Assembly: GCF_001983995.1 (NCBI RefSeq)
Contig: NZ_CP019450.1
Location: forward strand, 2,666,001 to 2,730,000
Direction: 5' to 3'
DNA: 64,000 nucleotides
Source of the DNA: Halioglobus japonicus
Lineage (GTDB): Bacteria > Pseudomonadota > Gammaproteobacteria > Pseudomonadales > Halieaceae
Part shown: positions 27,376 to 35,575 of the stretch, piece by piece
How the letters are laid out: each line of letters starts with the position of its first letter
Position numbering within the stretch: position 1 is the stretch's first letter
Notes under the pieces: generated by a model
Database searches by the model: none
What the model was told of the DNA's origin: nothing
What the model saw: only the letters and a program-made list of their open reading frames with translations
Program-made: the position numbers and the translations under genes

Positions 27376-28286
27376 CTGGTAAGCAATATTTGTTGATCAA
27401 GAATATGCTCGACCGCCGAGATCGACGAACGATCCTATCGTCAGCGTGGCTTGAACTCCACAATGAATATGGCTTAGGAAAGCCGGTTGGGAAGCACATG
27501 ATTCAGTGGACAAGGGATGACCACAAGAAGTGGCGTGAGATCATTGCACCGAGAGAGATGGCGCGAGAAGCAGCTGATCTTGGAGCAGATAGGACATCCG
27601 TTGCGAAATACACTCCAGATGAAAAAATAAGTAAAGTTTCAGTGCGGGAGGGGCGAGTCTTTTGCCAAGCGATTCACACTAATCTGTTTCTGAAACAAGG
27701 GCCTATAGAAGTCTACCCGGAAGTAGAGTATGTGGTCAGTCAAGACGATATAGACCTACAGAAATATGGAGCAATACTAATCGTCGAGAACCTGGAAGCC
27801 TATATCTATTGCCACAGCTTCGTCTTTGCGGACCTGAATTATCTGACGTTGGTGGTTTATCGGGGGCATGATGCTTCAGCTAGGGCTGTAAACGCCCTGC
27901 TGGAAAGAACACCAGAGCGAATGAAAGTAATCATTTTCCCCGATGCCGATCCCGCTGGCGTCTCAATAGCCATGTCCACAGAAACGGCTTCCCATGTGAT
28001 AGTTCCTGATCTATTTTGTCTTAGCGCTGAAGACTCTGTAGGTGAACGTTTCTCTAAGCAACTCGCCAAGTTTCCAGACTTGCGAGATCGGGCAAAAAGC
28101 CACTCTATAGACTTCCAAGAATATGTTGACCACTTACTAAACCGAGGATATGCAGTTAGCCAAGAGCGGCTGTGCTCGCGTCACATCCGTTTGAACACTC
28201 TAGTTTTACGTATGGGGTCAACGTCCACACAGTGCACGTCATCGACTTTTGAGCGCTTGAAAAAGTCTATTGACTTTGGAATGTAG
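27369..28286 (+). CDS. TOPRIM nuclease-like subunit (JetD/MksG-like), C-terminal tail altered
   Basis: 305 aa, shorter than the usual ~380-400 aa JetD. In Wadjet the JetD subunit cleaves the extruded plasmid. The TOPRIM residues are present: E140 and E143 in LIVENLEAY, then FPDADPAG with D192, D194 and G197. The region HLLNRGYAVSQERL near 260 looks like a natural JetD C-terminus. The last ~23 residues are read from sequence that, on the other strand, encodes a conserved-looking piece of the reverse-transcriptase-like stub, so the native stop was probably lost at a rearrangement near 28195-28215. Confidence 0.75.
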   Translation: MLTGKQYLLIKNMLDRRDRRTILSSAWLELHNEYGLGKPVGKHMIQWTRDDHKKWREIIAPREMAREAADLGADRTSVAKYTPDEKISKVSVREGRVFCQAIHTNLFLKQGPIEVYPEVEYVVSQDDIDLQKYGAILIVENLEAYIYCHSFVFADLNYLTLVVYRGHDASARAVNALLERTPERMKVIIFPDADPAGVSIAMSTETASHVIVPDLFCLSAEDSVGERFSKQLAKFPDLRDRAKSHSIDFQEYVDHLLNRGYAVSQERLCSRHIRLNTLVLRMGSTSTQCTSSTFERLKKSIDFGM

Positions 28287-28510
28287 AGATATCCCCCAAT
28301 AAATCCGAGATCGAGCGGCCATTCAACTTTGCTGGAGACTAGTCTATTGAGCAGAGACTCGAGATTGGTTTTTAGGTCTTGCTCATACTCGGCGAAGGCG
28401 ATCGCATTAGGGTGAAGGTTGTCGTAAAAAGCGTCGGCTTTTGCTTTTCGATAAGCCAGATATAGGTCAGCCCTCGAAATAAATCCTTTTGTGAACATCC
28501 CTTTCGCCAC
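28181..28510 (-). pseudogene. N-terminal stub of a reverse-transcriptase-like (DRT/UG-type) protein
   Basis: 109-aa ORF starting at GTG 28508-28510 with a GGGAG site 6 nt upstream. The segment DLYLAYRKAKADAFYDN, then FAEYEQDLKTNLESLL and GYLYIPKSID resembles the N-terminus of defence-associated reverse transcriptases ('aYrk.K...yy', 'E..L..NL..L', 'vPKs'), which are several hundred residues long. The catalytic YxDD half is absent: the frame runs into the 3' end of the convergent TOPRIM gene and stops. I read it as a gene truncated by deletion. The family call is from memory of the pattern and is uncertain. Confidence 0.45.
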
Positions 28511-28653
28511 TACTAACTCCCGTCACTTCCATTTGACTGGCCCATCATTGCTCCGTCCCTCACCGGCCTATATGGCTATCTCTGTGAGTGGCTGGGCTCG
28601 GCCATCGTGAAATGAGTCTACACTCTATACGGGTATTGCACCGTCTTGCTATA

Positions 28654-28699
28654 AATACCTGAGCGGAACTACATTTAGTGGCATCCTACTTCAGGTATT
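28654..28699. repeat. 9-bp inverted repeat AATACCTGA ... TCAGGTATT
   Basis: Perfect 9-bp arms at 28654-28662 and 28691-28699 separated by 28 bp. They might be paired protein-binding sites (for example transposase sites near an element end) or chance. No matching copy was recognised upstream of tnsA. Confidence 0.35.
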
Positions 28700-28752
28700 C
28701 CGCCTAAGCCCCTGATATAGAGGAATTAATTCTAACCGCCTAAATCCATATT

Positions 28753-28766
28753 ATTTGTATACAAAT
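28753..28766. promoter_or_regulatory. perfect 14-bp palindrome ATTTGTATACAAAT
   Basis: The core TTGTATACAA has the form of operators of GntR-family (FadR/VanR-like) regulators. No GntR gene lies nearby. The nearest genes are the reverse-transcriptase stub on the left and the sulfatase 845 bp to the right, so any regulatory target is unclear. Confidence 0.35.
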
Positions 28767-29610
28767 CGGAGATTCTGGGCCGATTTTTCGTACACCACAT
28801 GTCATAAAGAACACAGACAAATTATAACATGTTGATTTGATTGGGGATTTTATAGGACCAGTCCAGAAACTCTACGGAAACCACAGGACGAACAGACATA
28901 GTTGTAACTACACCGACGCTTAACCGAGACAAGACAAAAATACTTCATCACGTCTGAATCGAACGTGCGGACTCGAAGGCCCTCTTCCACGGGCATTTAG
29001 TAAACGCTAGGAACTTGCCCCGCTCAGTCGACTGATTTACCTATGCTCTTCTCGCTTTGCTCAGAACGCCCCTAAGAAAACGGCGTGACCTCGCTTTTGC
29101 GTTGTCGGTGCTGTGCTGATAGGAAGGCAATCACCGATAATGGCAACCAAAAGTATCGACCAAAGCTAGCTGAAGGGCTCGTCCCTCTTCAGAGCGCTGT
29201 CGTGTGCGGCATCAGCAGCCTGCCCTGTGCCAGCGTGCGGCTCATACTCGTCGGACAGTAGGATCGCTTGCCACTCGCCTTTGCCGATTCAACAGTGTCA
29301 TCAAAGGTAGTTTTCGGTTCACTACCAATAGTTAATGCAATCTAAATCGCAAACTGCGAAACCAAAGCCAAACTCCCCTACCGATAGGAATAAGGTGGCC
29401 TTAAACCACTGTTTAATATGAGTAATTTGAAGCCGGCACCAATCTTGCTCCACTGTAGAGGCGTTACAAACTGTGAGGGCCGCGACGTTTTGGCGAACGT
29501 ACCTGACGTCACACTAATTACTGGCGTTATTCGGTATGGGTGCCCATTTGTGCGCATTAGACAACGTGTTCGGCAGGCTACCGTTCAACCGAGATCGGAA
29601 AGGAGACACC

Positions 29611-31974
29611 ATGAAGAGCAAAAACTTAATCCTCTGGGTGGCTGCATTGATACTGTCCATCGCGTCCCGAGTCACGGACGCAGCTGGAACTGAAATTGAT
29701 AGAACTCGATTACCAATACCACAACCTGCGCCTGCACCGGTGACAGCACTACTGCCCGAAGACGTAGAGCTGCCTACACCCTGGGAGGTGCGGGCACCCG
29801 AAGGAGCACCGAATGTTGTGATCATTTTGCTTGACGACATCGGCTTTGGAGCCCCCTCACCTTTCGGTGGACCTGTCTCGATGCCGACGCTGCAGCAATT
29901 GGCGGATACCGGAATCAGCTACAACCGTTTTCATACGATAGCACTTTGCGCGCCCACTCGGGCTGCGCTGAAATCAGGGCGCAACCACCATAGGGTGAAT
30001 ATGGGCTCGATTCCTGAGATAGCTACCGGTTATTCGGGCAACACCACGGTCGTACCGAACAACGCTGCTCCCATTGCGGAAATTCTGCGACAAAACGGCT
30101 ATAACACTGGCGCATTCGGAAAGTGGCACGAAACACCAGGGCGTGAAACTACCGCTGCGGGCCCTCAAACACGGTGGCCTACACGTCAGGGTTTTGAAAA
30201 ATTTTATGGCTTTATTGGCGCTGAAGAGAACATGTATGAGCCCTCTCTGCACGACGGCGTTACGGTCATCGACTTTCCCGACAAGCCCGGGTATCACTTG
30301 CTCGAAGACATGACCGATCAAGCGATAAGCTGGGTTCGGCAACAACAGGGTTTACGCCCCGACAAGCCATTCTTTATTTACTACTCCTCTGCAGGGTCTC
30401 ACTCACCTCACCAAGTCGCGTCCGAATGGATTGAGAGATACCGGGGTAAGTTCGATCAGGGATGGGATGTGACTCGTGAGAAGACCCATCGTGACCAGAT
30501 AGCGCTGGGAGTGGTTCCGAAAGGTACACAGCTTCCTCCCAAGCCGGCTAGCGTGCCTGACTGGAATGATCTCTCTGACGACCAGCGGCGGATATTTGCA
30601 CGCCAGGCTGAGGTGTTTGCCGCTTTCACTGAGTACGCCGATTATCAAGCGGGGCGATTGCTTGAAGCGATTGATGACCTTGGTGAGCTCGACAATACAC
30701 TCGTGTTCTACATAAGCGGTGACAATGGAACGAGTTCAGAGGGAAACCAAACTGGTCATTGGAACTGGGGCCACTTTCTCAATGGAGTACCTGAAACCAC
30801 AGAGGAGCAGTTGGAGTACTTGGATGAATGGGGAGGCCCAACCACGTATGCACACATGGCGGTTGGATGGGCCATCGCTTTCGACGCACCGTTTGCCTTT
30901 ACAAAGCAGGTAGCAGGTGACTTTGGAGGAACACGAAACGGCACAGTGGTCCACTGGCCCTCTGGAATCAAAGCGAAAGGCGAATTGCGCGAACAATTCA
31001 CACACGTTATCGATGTTGTGCCCACGATCTTAGAAGCAACCGGTATCCCCGAGCCAGAAATGGTGGATGGAGTGACGCAGATACCCATACAGGGTACCAG
31101 CATGATGTATAGCTTCGACAACGCGAATGCTCCCGAAAGGCATACTACGCAATACTTCGAGGTGGTGGGTAACCGAGGGCTTTATCAGGACGGCTGGCTG
31201 GCTCGTACCACTGTAAAGCTGCCTTGGGAGTCAGAAAAAATGAACAGCGTGGCTGCCGACGATGGCTGGGAGCTCTACAATACGCTTGCCGACTTCAGCT
31301 TGACTAATAACCTCGCGGATGAATATCCGGAAAGATTGGCGAGCATGAAGGCAACTTTCATGAAGGAGGCCGTGGCCAATCAGGTATTGCCTTTAGATGA
31401 CCGATTGCTAGAGCGCCTGTTACCGTCTGTAGCTGGCAGACCGACGATGATGGGTGAGCGCACTGAACTGGATCTTTACCCGGGTTCATGGGACCTTGTT
31501 GAAGATTCAATACTCAGCTTCAAGAATGTTTCTAGTTCGGTGATAGCCGATTTGAGCGTGAGCAAAGATTTGAAGGCAGATGGCGTCATTATCGCGCAGG
31601 GTAGTCGATTCGGTGGTTGGTCGTTTTATATCGAGGACGGCTACCCATGCTATACCTACAACAATCTAGGAGACCTGGTTACGGTAAAAAGCAAGCGTCG
31701 ACTGCCTCCGGGTGACTCTGAGATGCGGCTGGACATCGATTATGATGGCGGCGGCGCCGGCAAGGGCGCGTTGATGAAACTATCAGTAAACGGCAAGGTT
31801 ATGGCAACGGAGCGGCTGGAGAGCACCGTGGCTTCTAGGTTTTCTATTGATGAAGGGACGGACGTTGGTATGGACCGAGGATCACCGGTCATTCAGCGCC
31901 AGTTGAATGACCGTCGTTTCAGTGCGTTCAATGGCACCATTAATAAGGTAACGCTGGCAATCTACCCCGATTAG
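29611..31974 (+). CDS. secreted type I (FGly) arylsulfatase
   Basis: 787 aa from the ATG at 29611, chosen for the AAGGAG site 6 nt upstream and the signal peptide that follows (MKSKNLILWVAALILSIA, cleavage near TDAAG). The frame is open for 25 codons upstream without such signals. The sulfatase signature CAPTR (C113-R117) carries the cysteine that is converted to formylglycine, and metal ligands begin with LLDDIG (D75, D76). It would hydrolyse sulfate esters in the periplasm; the ~780-aa length and C-terminal beta domain fit the large arylsulfatase subfamily. No maturase gene is in the window. Confidence 0.93.
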   Translation: MKSKNLILWVAALILSIASRVTDAAGTEIDRTRLPIPQPAPAPVTALLPEDVELPTPWEVRAPEGAPNVVIILLDDIGFGAPSPFGGPVSMPTLQQLADTGISYNRFHTIALCAPTRAALKSGRNHHRVNMGSIPEIATGYSGNTTVVPNNAAPIAEILRQNGYNTGAFGKWHETPGRETTAAGPQTRWPTRQGFEKFYGFIGAEENMYEPSLHDGVTVIDFPDKPGYHLLEDMTDQAISWVRQQQGLRPDKPFFIYYSSAGSHSPHQVASEWIERYRGKFDQGWDVTREKTHRDQIALGVVPKGTQLPPKPASVPDWNDLSDDQRRIFARQAEVFAAFTEYADYQAGRLLEAIDDLGELDNTLVFYISGDNGTSSEGNQTGHWNWGHFLNGVPETTEEQLEYLDEWGGPTTYAHMAVGWAIAFDAPFAFTKQVAGDFGGTRNGTVVHWPSGIKAKGELREQFTHVIDVVPTILEATGIPEPEMVDGVTQIPIQGTSMMYSFDNANAPERHTTQYFEVVGNRGLYQDGWLARTTVKLPWESEKMNSVAADDGWELYNTLADFSLTNNLADEYPERLASMKATFMKEAVANQVLPLDDRLLERLLPSVAGRPTMMGERTELDLYPGSWDLVEDSILSFKNVSSSVIADLSVSKDLKADGVIIAQGSRFGGWSFYIEDGYPCYTYNNLGDLVTVKSKRRLPPGDSEMRLDIDYDGGGAGKGALMKLSVNGKVMATERLESTVASRFSIDEGTDVGMDRGSPVIQRQLNDRRFSAFNGTINKVTLAIYPD

Positions 31975-32609
31975 TATGTTATTGAAAGACTCATATTGAT
32001 TTAACAAATCATACATGTGGCGAGGATGTTTAGTTTGCTGTCCATTGACTGATGTATAAGCAATGTCATAAAGAACGCTACCCCGGCAGGCGGGGTAGCA
32101 TGAAAACTCGCAAACCGAGCCCGCGTATGAGTAGATCCTTGCATTCAGATGGTATCTGGAGGTGCTAGCTGAAAACCGATCTTTTTTCCGAGGGGTTAGA
32201 CAAAATCGAGGCCGGGAAATGCCGCGCAAGTGGAATGAGCTAACAACTCGAGCAGTTGACCTTTGATCAACTAGAGCTTCATTGGCCAACTGCCTTTGCC
32301 TTAATGCAGGCAGCTATAAATCAAACTTTTCGGACCATCAACCTCCGCGCAATTGCCTGTGATCTGCTAGAAGCGAGTGGAATACTCAACGCTATTGAAT
32401 ATAGTCGCTCAGGTATACACCTCTTTGCCATGCTGCTCAGGCGCTTTCTTGCAAATCGAGAACCACCACACACTTCTTACCAAAGAGCTCCAGCAAGCGA
32501 GTTTATCTGGATCCGAGCTCGGTAGTCAGCGGTCCCACGCTGATGGGTTTGTCGTGCACTTCTAACCGCTTCTATGAAAACGCTCAATTGTAACTAGCTA
32601 ACAGACAAC
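31975..32609. other. intergenic, 635 bp, one hairpin
   Basis: Lies between two convergent genes. Apart from the hairpin at 32077-32099 no ORF has conserved-looking content or a ribosome-binding site. Confidence 0.5.
32077..32099. terminator. strong GC hairpin, possible bidirectional terminator
   Basis: GCTACCCCG and CGGGGTAGC (9-bp perfect stem, 5-nt loop) about 100 bp after the sulfatase stop. There is no T-run on the plus side and only a weak TTCTTT on the minus side, so rho-independent activity is uncertain. Confidence 0.4.
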
Positions 32610-34286
32610 CTAGCTCAGAAGCAACATCATAGGTCCCGCTACCATAAGCAGAACGTTACCAAACGCATAGGTTCCAGCATAACCAATGGCAGGAACCGTG
32701 CTTTTCGCTTGCGCGGTGACAACACTAAGTGAGGCACCGCTAGTCATCGCGCCGGTTAAGGCACCCATCAGGATGGCAGGATTCAATTTTAGCAGGTGCT
32801 TCCCTATGAAGAAGGCTGTGATCACCGGAACAACCGTGATTGTAATACCCGCTACAACCAGCACAGGGCCGGACGACATCAAGGTGTCTATGAAACTCCC
32901 CCCTGCCTGCAGCCCTACCCCGGCCATGAACAACAAGAGCCCAAACTCCATAAGCCACCAACTCGTCGCCTCAGGCAAGCGTCCGAAAGTTGGCCTCACA
33001 CTGCGAACATAGCCGATGATAAGGCCCGATGTGAGCAGCCCTCCTGCGTTGCCTAGACCTATTCCAAGGCCTCCCAGATGAATGGAGAGCATTCCAATAA
33101 ACACGCCTGCTGAGATCCCAACCGCGAAGGTAAGCATATCGGTTTCATGCACGTCGCTTTCAACATAACCCATAAAAGTTCCGGCCTTCACAAGATTCTG
33201 TTTACTTCCGACTACATGTAAAACGTCTCCTTTTTTTAGCTCCAGCGAAGGATTGTGAGGAAGTTCGACGCCTTGCCTAAAAATTTTGCGGACAACTACC
33301 CTGAAGGTTTTCGGTATATCCAGTTCAGATAGGTTTTTGCCATAAGCGTCCGCATTGGTCACGACTACAATTCGAGACTCTTGTTCTTCGACGATATCCC
33401 ACTCCAATGGCAGTTCCGGCCCGATCTCATGCGCTTTTGTCGCGAATAACTCCCTGGGCCCGATCAGTTCTACGAGGTCACCAATTTGGAGGCTATCTTT
33501 ACTATCCATCACGACAATCTCGCCTTCTCTAATCACGGTAGCTACTGGGGTGCGCTCACTGAACTTTTCACGAAGTTGACCTACGCTGAGTTGAGTGAAG
33601 TCCTCATTCTCCACTCGATAGCGTCTGGTCGTGATGTTCACTGGTTTTGCAGATACTTTAGTAACTTCATCGAAACGACGGCACTCTAGCTCGAGGTCTA
33701 TATGCAGGACTCTTGGGAGATACCGGATAATTGTTATTAGCGCGGTCAGGCCGAAGATATAGGTGATTGCATAGGCACTGGCGATATTTTCGACCATACG
33801 ATCGACAGAATAGCCACTGGGTAAAGCGACACTGCCGTCACGCACAGCATCCTGCGCTGCGGCAAGAGTGGGTGAGCTGGTAAGGCCTCCGGCCAGAAGC
33901 CCCGCAGAGACTCCTGGCTCCAGGTGTAACAATCGCGACGCAGTGAGAGCGACGAACGCTGAAGTAATGGCTACTATCAGTGCCAAACAAAAGTACTTCA
34001 GCCCGTCTGCTCTCAATGCACTAAAAAAGCGCGGCCCTGCCTGATATCCCACAGAAAAAATGAAAAGCGCAAAACCCAGTGCCTGAGCATCACCGGACAA
34101 CCGCAGGCCTTCATGTCCGAATAGGATACCCGCAAACAGCACACCAGCCACTGGACCAAGGGAAAACCCTTTAAAGCTCAATCGGCCGATGACATAACCA
34201 ATCGCCAGCAACGAGAACAACAACAGCACGTGCTGCGCTTCCAGTATTTTGATCAGCCAATCAAGCACTCCGATTGCTACATTCAT
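32610..34286 (-). CDS. AspT/YidE-family transporter with RCK_C (TrkA-C) domains
   Basis: 558 aa from the ATG at 34284-34286, which has GGGAGG 8 nt upstream; the frame extends 29 codons further without support. Two membrane blocks (about 1-190 and 385-558, five or so segments each, with glycine-rich LLAGGLTSSPTLAAAQDA in the first and LTGAMTSGASLSVVTAQA in the second, the family's repeated motif) flank two soluble RCK_C domains at ~210-370 that usually bind a ligand or regulate transport. AspT exchanges aspartate and alanine; the substrate here is unknown. Confidence 0.88.
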   Translation of the reverse strand: MNVAIGVLDWLIKILEAQHVLLLFSLLAIGYVIGRLSFKGFSLGPVAGVLFAGILFGHEGLRLSGDAQALGFALFIFSVGYQAGPRFFSALRADGLKYFCLALIVAITSAFVALTASRLLHLEPGVSAGLLAGGLTSSPTLAAAQDAVRDGSVALPSGYSVDRMVENIASAYAITYIFGLTALITIIRYLPRVLHIDLELECRRFDEVTKVSAKPVNITTRRYRVENEDFTQLSVGQLREKFSERTPVATVIREGEIVVMDSKDSLQIGDLVELIGPRELFATKAHEIGPELPLEWDIVEEQESRIVVVTNADAYGKNLSELDIPKTFRVVVRKIFRQGVELPHNPSLELKKGDVLHVVGSKQNLVKAGTFMGYVESDVHETDMLTFAVGISAGVFIGMLSIHLGGLGIGLGNAGGLLTSGLIIGYVRSVRPTFGRLPEATSWWLMEFGLLLFMAGVGLQAGGSFIDTLMSSGPVLVVAGITITVVPVITAFFIGKHLLKLNPAILMGALTGAMTSGASLSVVTAQAKSTVPAIGYAGTYAFGNVLLMVAGPMMLLLS

Positions 34287-34610
34287 CCCAAGTCCTCCCG
34301 TCGCTTCACTTTTATTGGAGGATAGTATGGTTCTAAACGCTGAGAGAGCAAGGTTCCAGGCGCTGCCCGGCATTATGACAGCGTCATGCGCGCGCTAGTT
34401 AGAGGTGACCCACATCGCGTTTGCCTTAAGCCCAAGCAATGGAGAAATCGAACCAGGATCTCATTTATGGGCTAGACTCATGAGGACGGTATATGCAAAG
34501 GTTATTCCGCCCGATGGGCAACAAGACCTATTAGTCTTGTAATGGATTGCAACGCTACACTGAATTCGGTGTGCCTTGACTTGTAAGGAGACACGCGAGG
34601 AGGCATTGTT
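34287..34610. other. divergent intergenic region
   Basis: About 320 bp between the transporter and the DUF5993 gene, presumably holding both promoters. No confident -35/-10 pair or operator was found. Confidence 0.4.
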
Positions 34611-34766
34611 ATGATGGCGCTACTTTTTGCTCTATTTTTTACATCCGGCATACTCGCCCTAAAAGGACGGAGCAAACAGTCACTCACACTCGCCTATCTA
34701 TCACTTTTAGTGACGGCAGCGTGGTTTTTACACCATGCGCAGGACGAGTTGGCGATTTTACTATGA
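34611..34766 (+). CDS. DUF5993-like small membrane protein
   Basis: 51 aa with GAGGAGG 9 nt before the ATG. One N-terminal hydrophobic helix (LLFALFFTSGILAL), a short basic turn (KGRSKQS), a second helix (LAYLSLLVTAAWFLHH) and the ending HHAQDELAILL. The 'WF.HH..D.L' ending matches what I remember of DUF5993, tiny inner-membrane proteins. The stop overlaps the following DsbB-like ATG by 4 bp, so the two are translationally coupled and probably act together in the membrane. Confidence 0.65.
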   Translation: MMALLFALFFTSGILALKGRSKQSLTLAYLSLLVTAAWFLHHAQDELAILL

Positions 34767-35332
34767 TCAACGCTGTGACTAACCATAAAATTCGCCAGCT
34801 CAATGCTCTGGGGCTGATCGCAATAGGGCTGACCCTTGTTTATGCTTTTTCCGATCAATTGCTGCATGGCGAGCTGCCCTGCCCTCTGTGCCTTCTGCAA
34901 CGAGTCGCGTTCGCAGCAGTCTGTATAGGCCTTATGCTGAACGTCATAGTCGGACCTAAACCCGCACATTATGGCTTTTCAATTATTGCAGCCGTTGCTG
35001 GTGCAGCTTTTGCATTGCGACAGATCAGTCTTCATGTGATACCCGGCACACCGGGGTACGGGGCACCATTTCTGGGATTTCACTTTTACACCTGGGCATT
35101 CGTCCTTTTTACTATCATTGTGATCGGGCTTGCATTATTAAGCAGTCTTCCTGCGCAATATGAAGACTCGCAAGGCCCACTTTCCTGGAAGGAACTACCT
35201 GCTATTTCCAAAACCGCTGTTGCGGCGACACTGCTTCTAATTGCATTGAACGCGATGGCAGCCTTTGCACTATGTGGTCCAGGTGTTTGTCCCGACGATC
35301 CTGCCAGCTACTGGTTGGGCCGGGCTGAATAG
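34763..35332 (+). CDS. DsbB-like quinone-linked disulfide oxidoreductase
   Basis: 189 aa with four membrane segments and the redox pair C40-P-L-C43 in ELPCPLCLLQR, the DsbB motif that passes electrons from a thiol oxidase to quinone. Unlike E. coli DsbB, the second periplasmic loop (HVIPGTPGYGAPFLG) has no cysteines; a C-terminal CGPGVC may take that role or it may be unrelated. The true start is the ATG at 34763 (ATGA overlap with the DUF5993 gene) rather than an earlier in-frame codon. Confidence 0.85.
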   Translation: MINAVTNHKIRQLNALGLIAIGLTLVYAFSDQLLHGELPCPLCLLQRVAFAAVCIGLMLNVIVGPKPAHYGFSIIAAVAGAAFALRQISLHVIPGTPGYGAPFLGFHFYTWAFVLFTIIVIGLALLSSLPAQYEDSQGPLSWKELPAISKTAVAATLLLIALNAMAAFALCGPGVCPDDPASYWLGRAE

Positions 35333-35575
35333 TAGACCCAAGAAATCAGTAACCGCACGCATCTTGCACTGATCAAGCACATCACTGAGCTCGAGCTGTC
35401 ATTGAACAACCCTTTTTCGAGGCCATAAGTTTTCTTTGGTTCGGAGAGATGGACCGAGAACTCCTTTACAGCCTGCGATGAACTCGGCATATTCCAGCCA
35501 CCTGAATAACAGGACCCTGACTACAAGGAGAGGGTTCGCGTTATTGTTTTCTGAGGATTTTACTGGAAGTAGAGA

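Larger units (their letters stand above)
28511..29610. other. 1.1 kb non-coding segment at the edge of the defence island
   Basis: No intact gene. It holds the inverted repeat at 28654-28699 and the palindrome at 28753-28766 listed separately, plus A/T-rich sequence to ~28950. From ~29090 to 29300 the minus strand has short protein-like stretches (for example GEWQAILLSDEYEPHAG) interrupted by stops, perhaps an eroded gene. The far transposon end could lie here but was not identified. Confidence 0.5.

Noticed and set aside
29536..29610. Upstream extension of the first sulfatase
   Set aside because: Lacks ribosome-binding site and signal peptide, whereas the ATG at 29611 has both.
31882..32289. 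Minus-strand ORF of 135 codons after the sulfatase
   Set aside because: Overlaps the sulfatase 3' end, spans the GC hairpin, has no ribosome-binding site and no recognisable motif.
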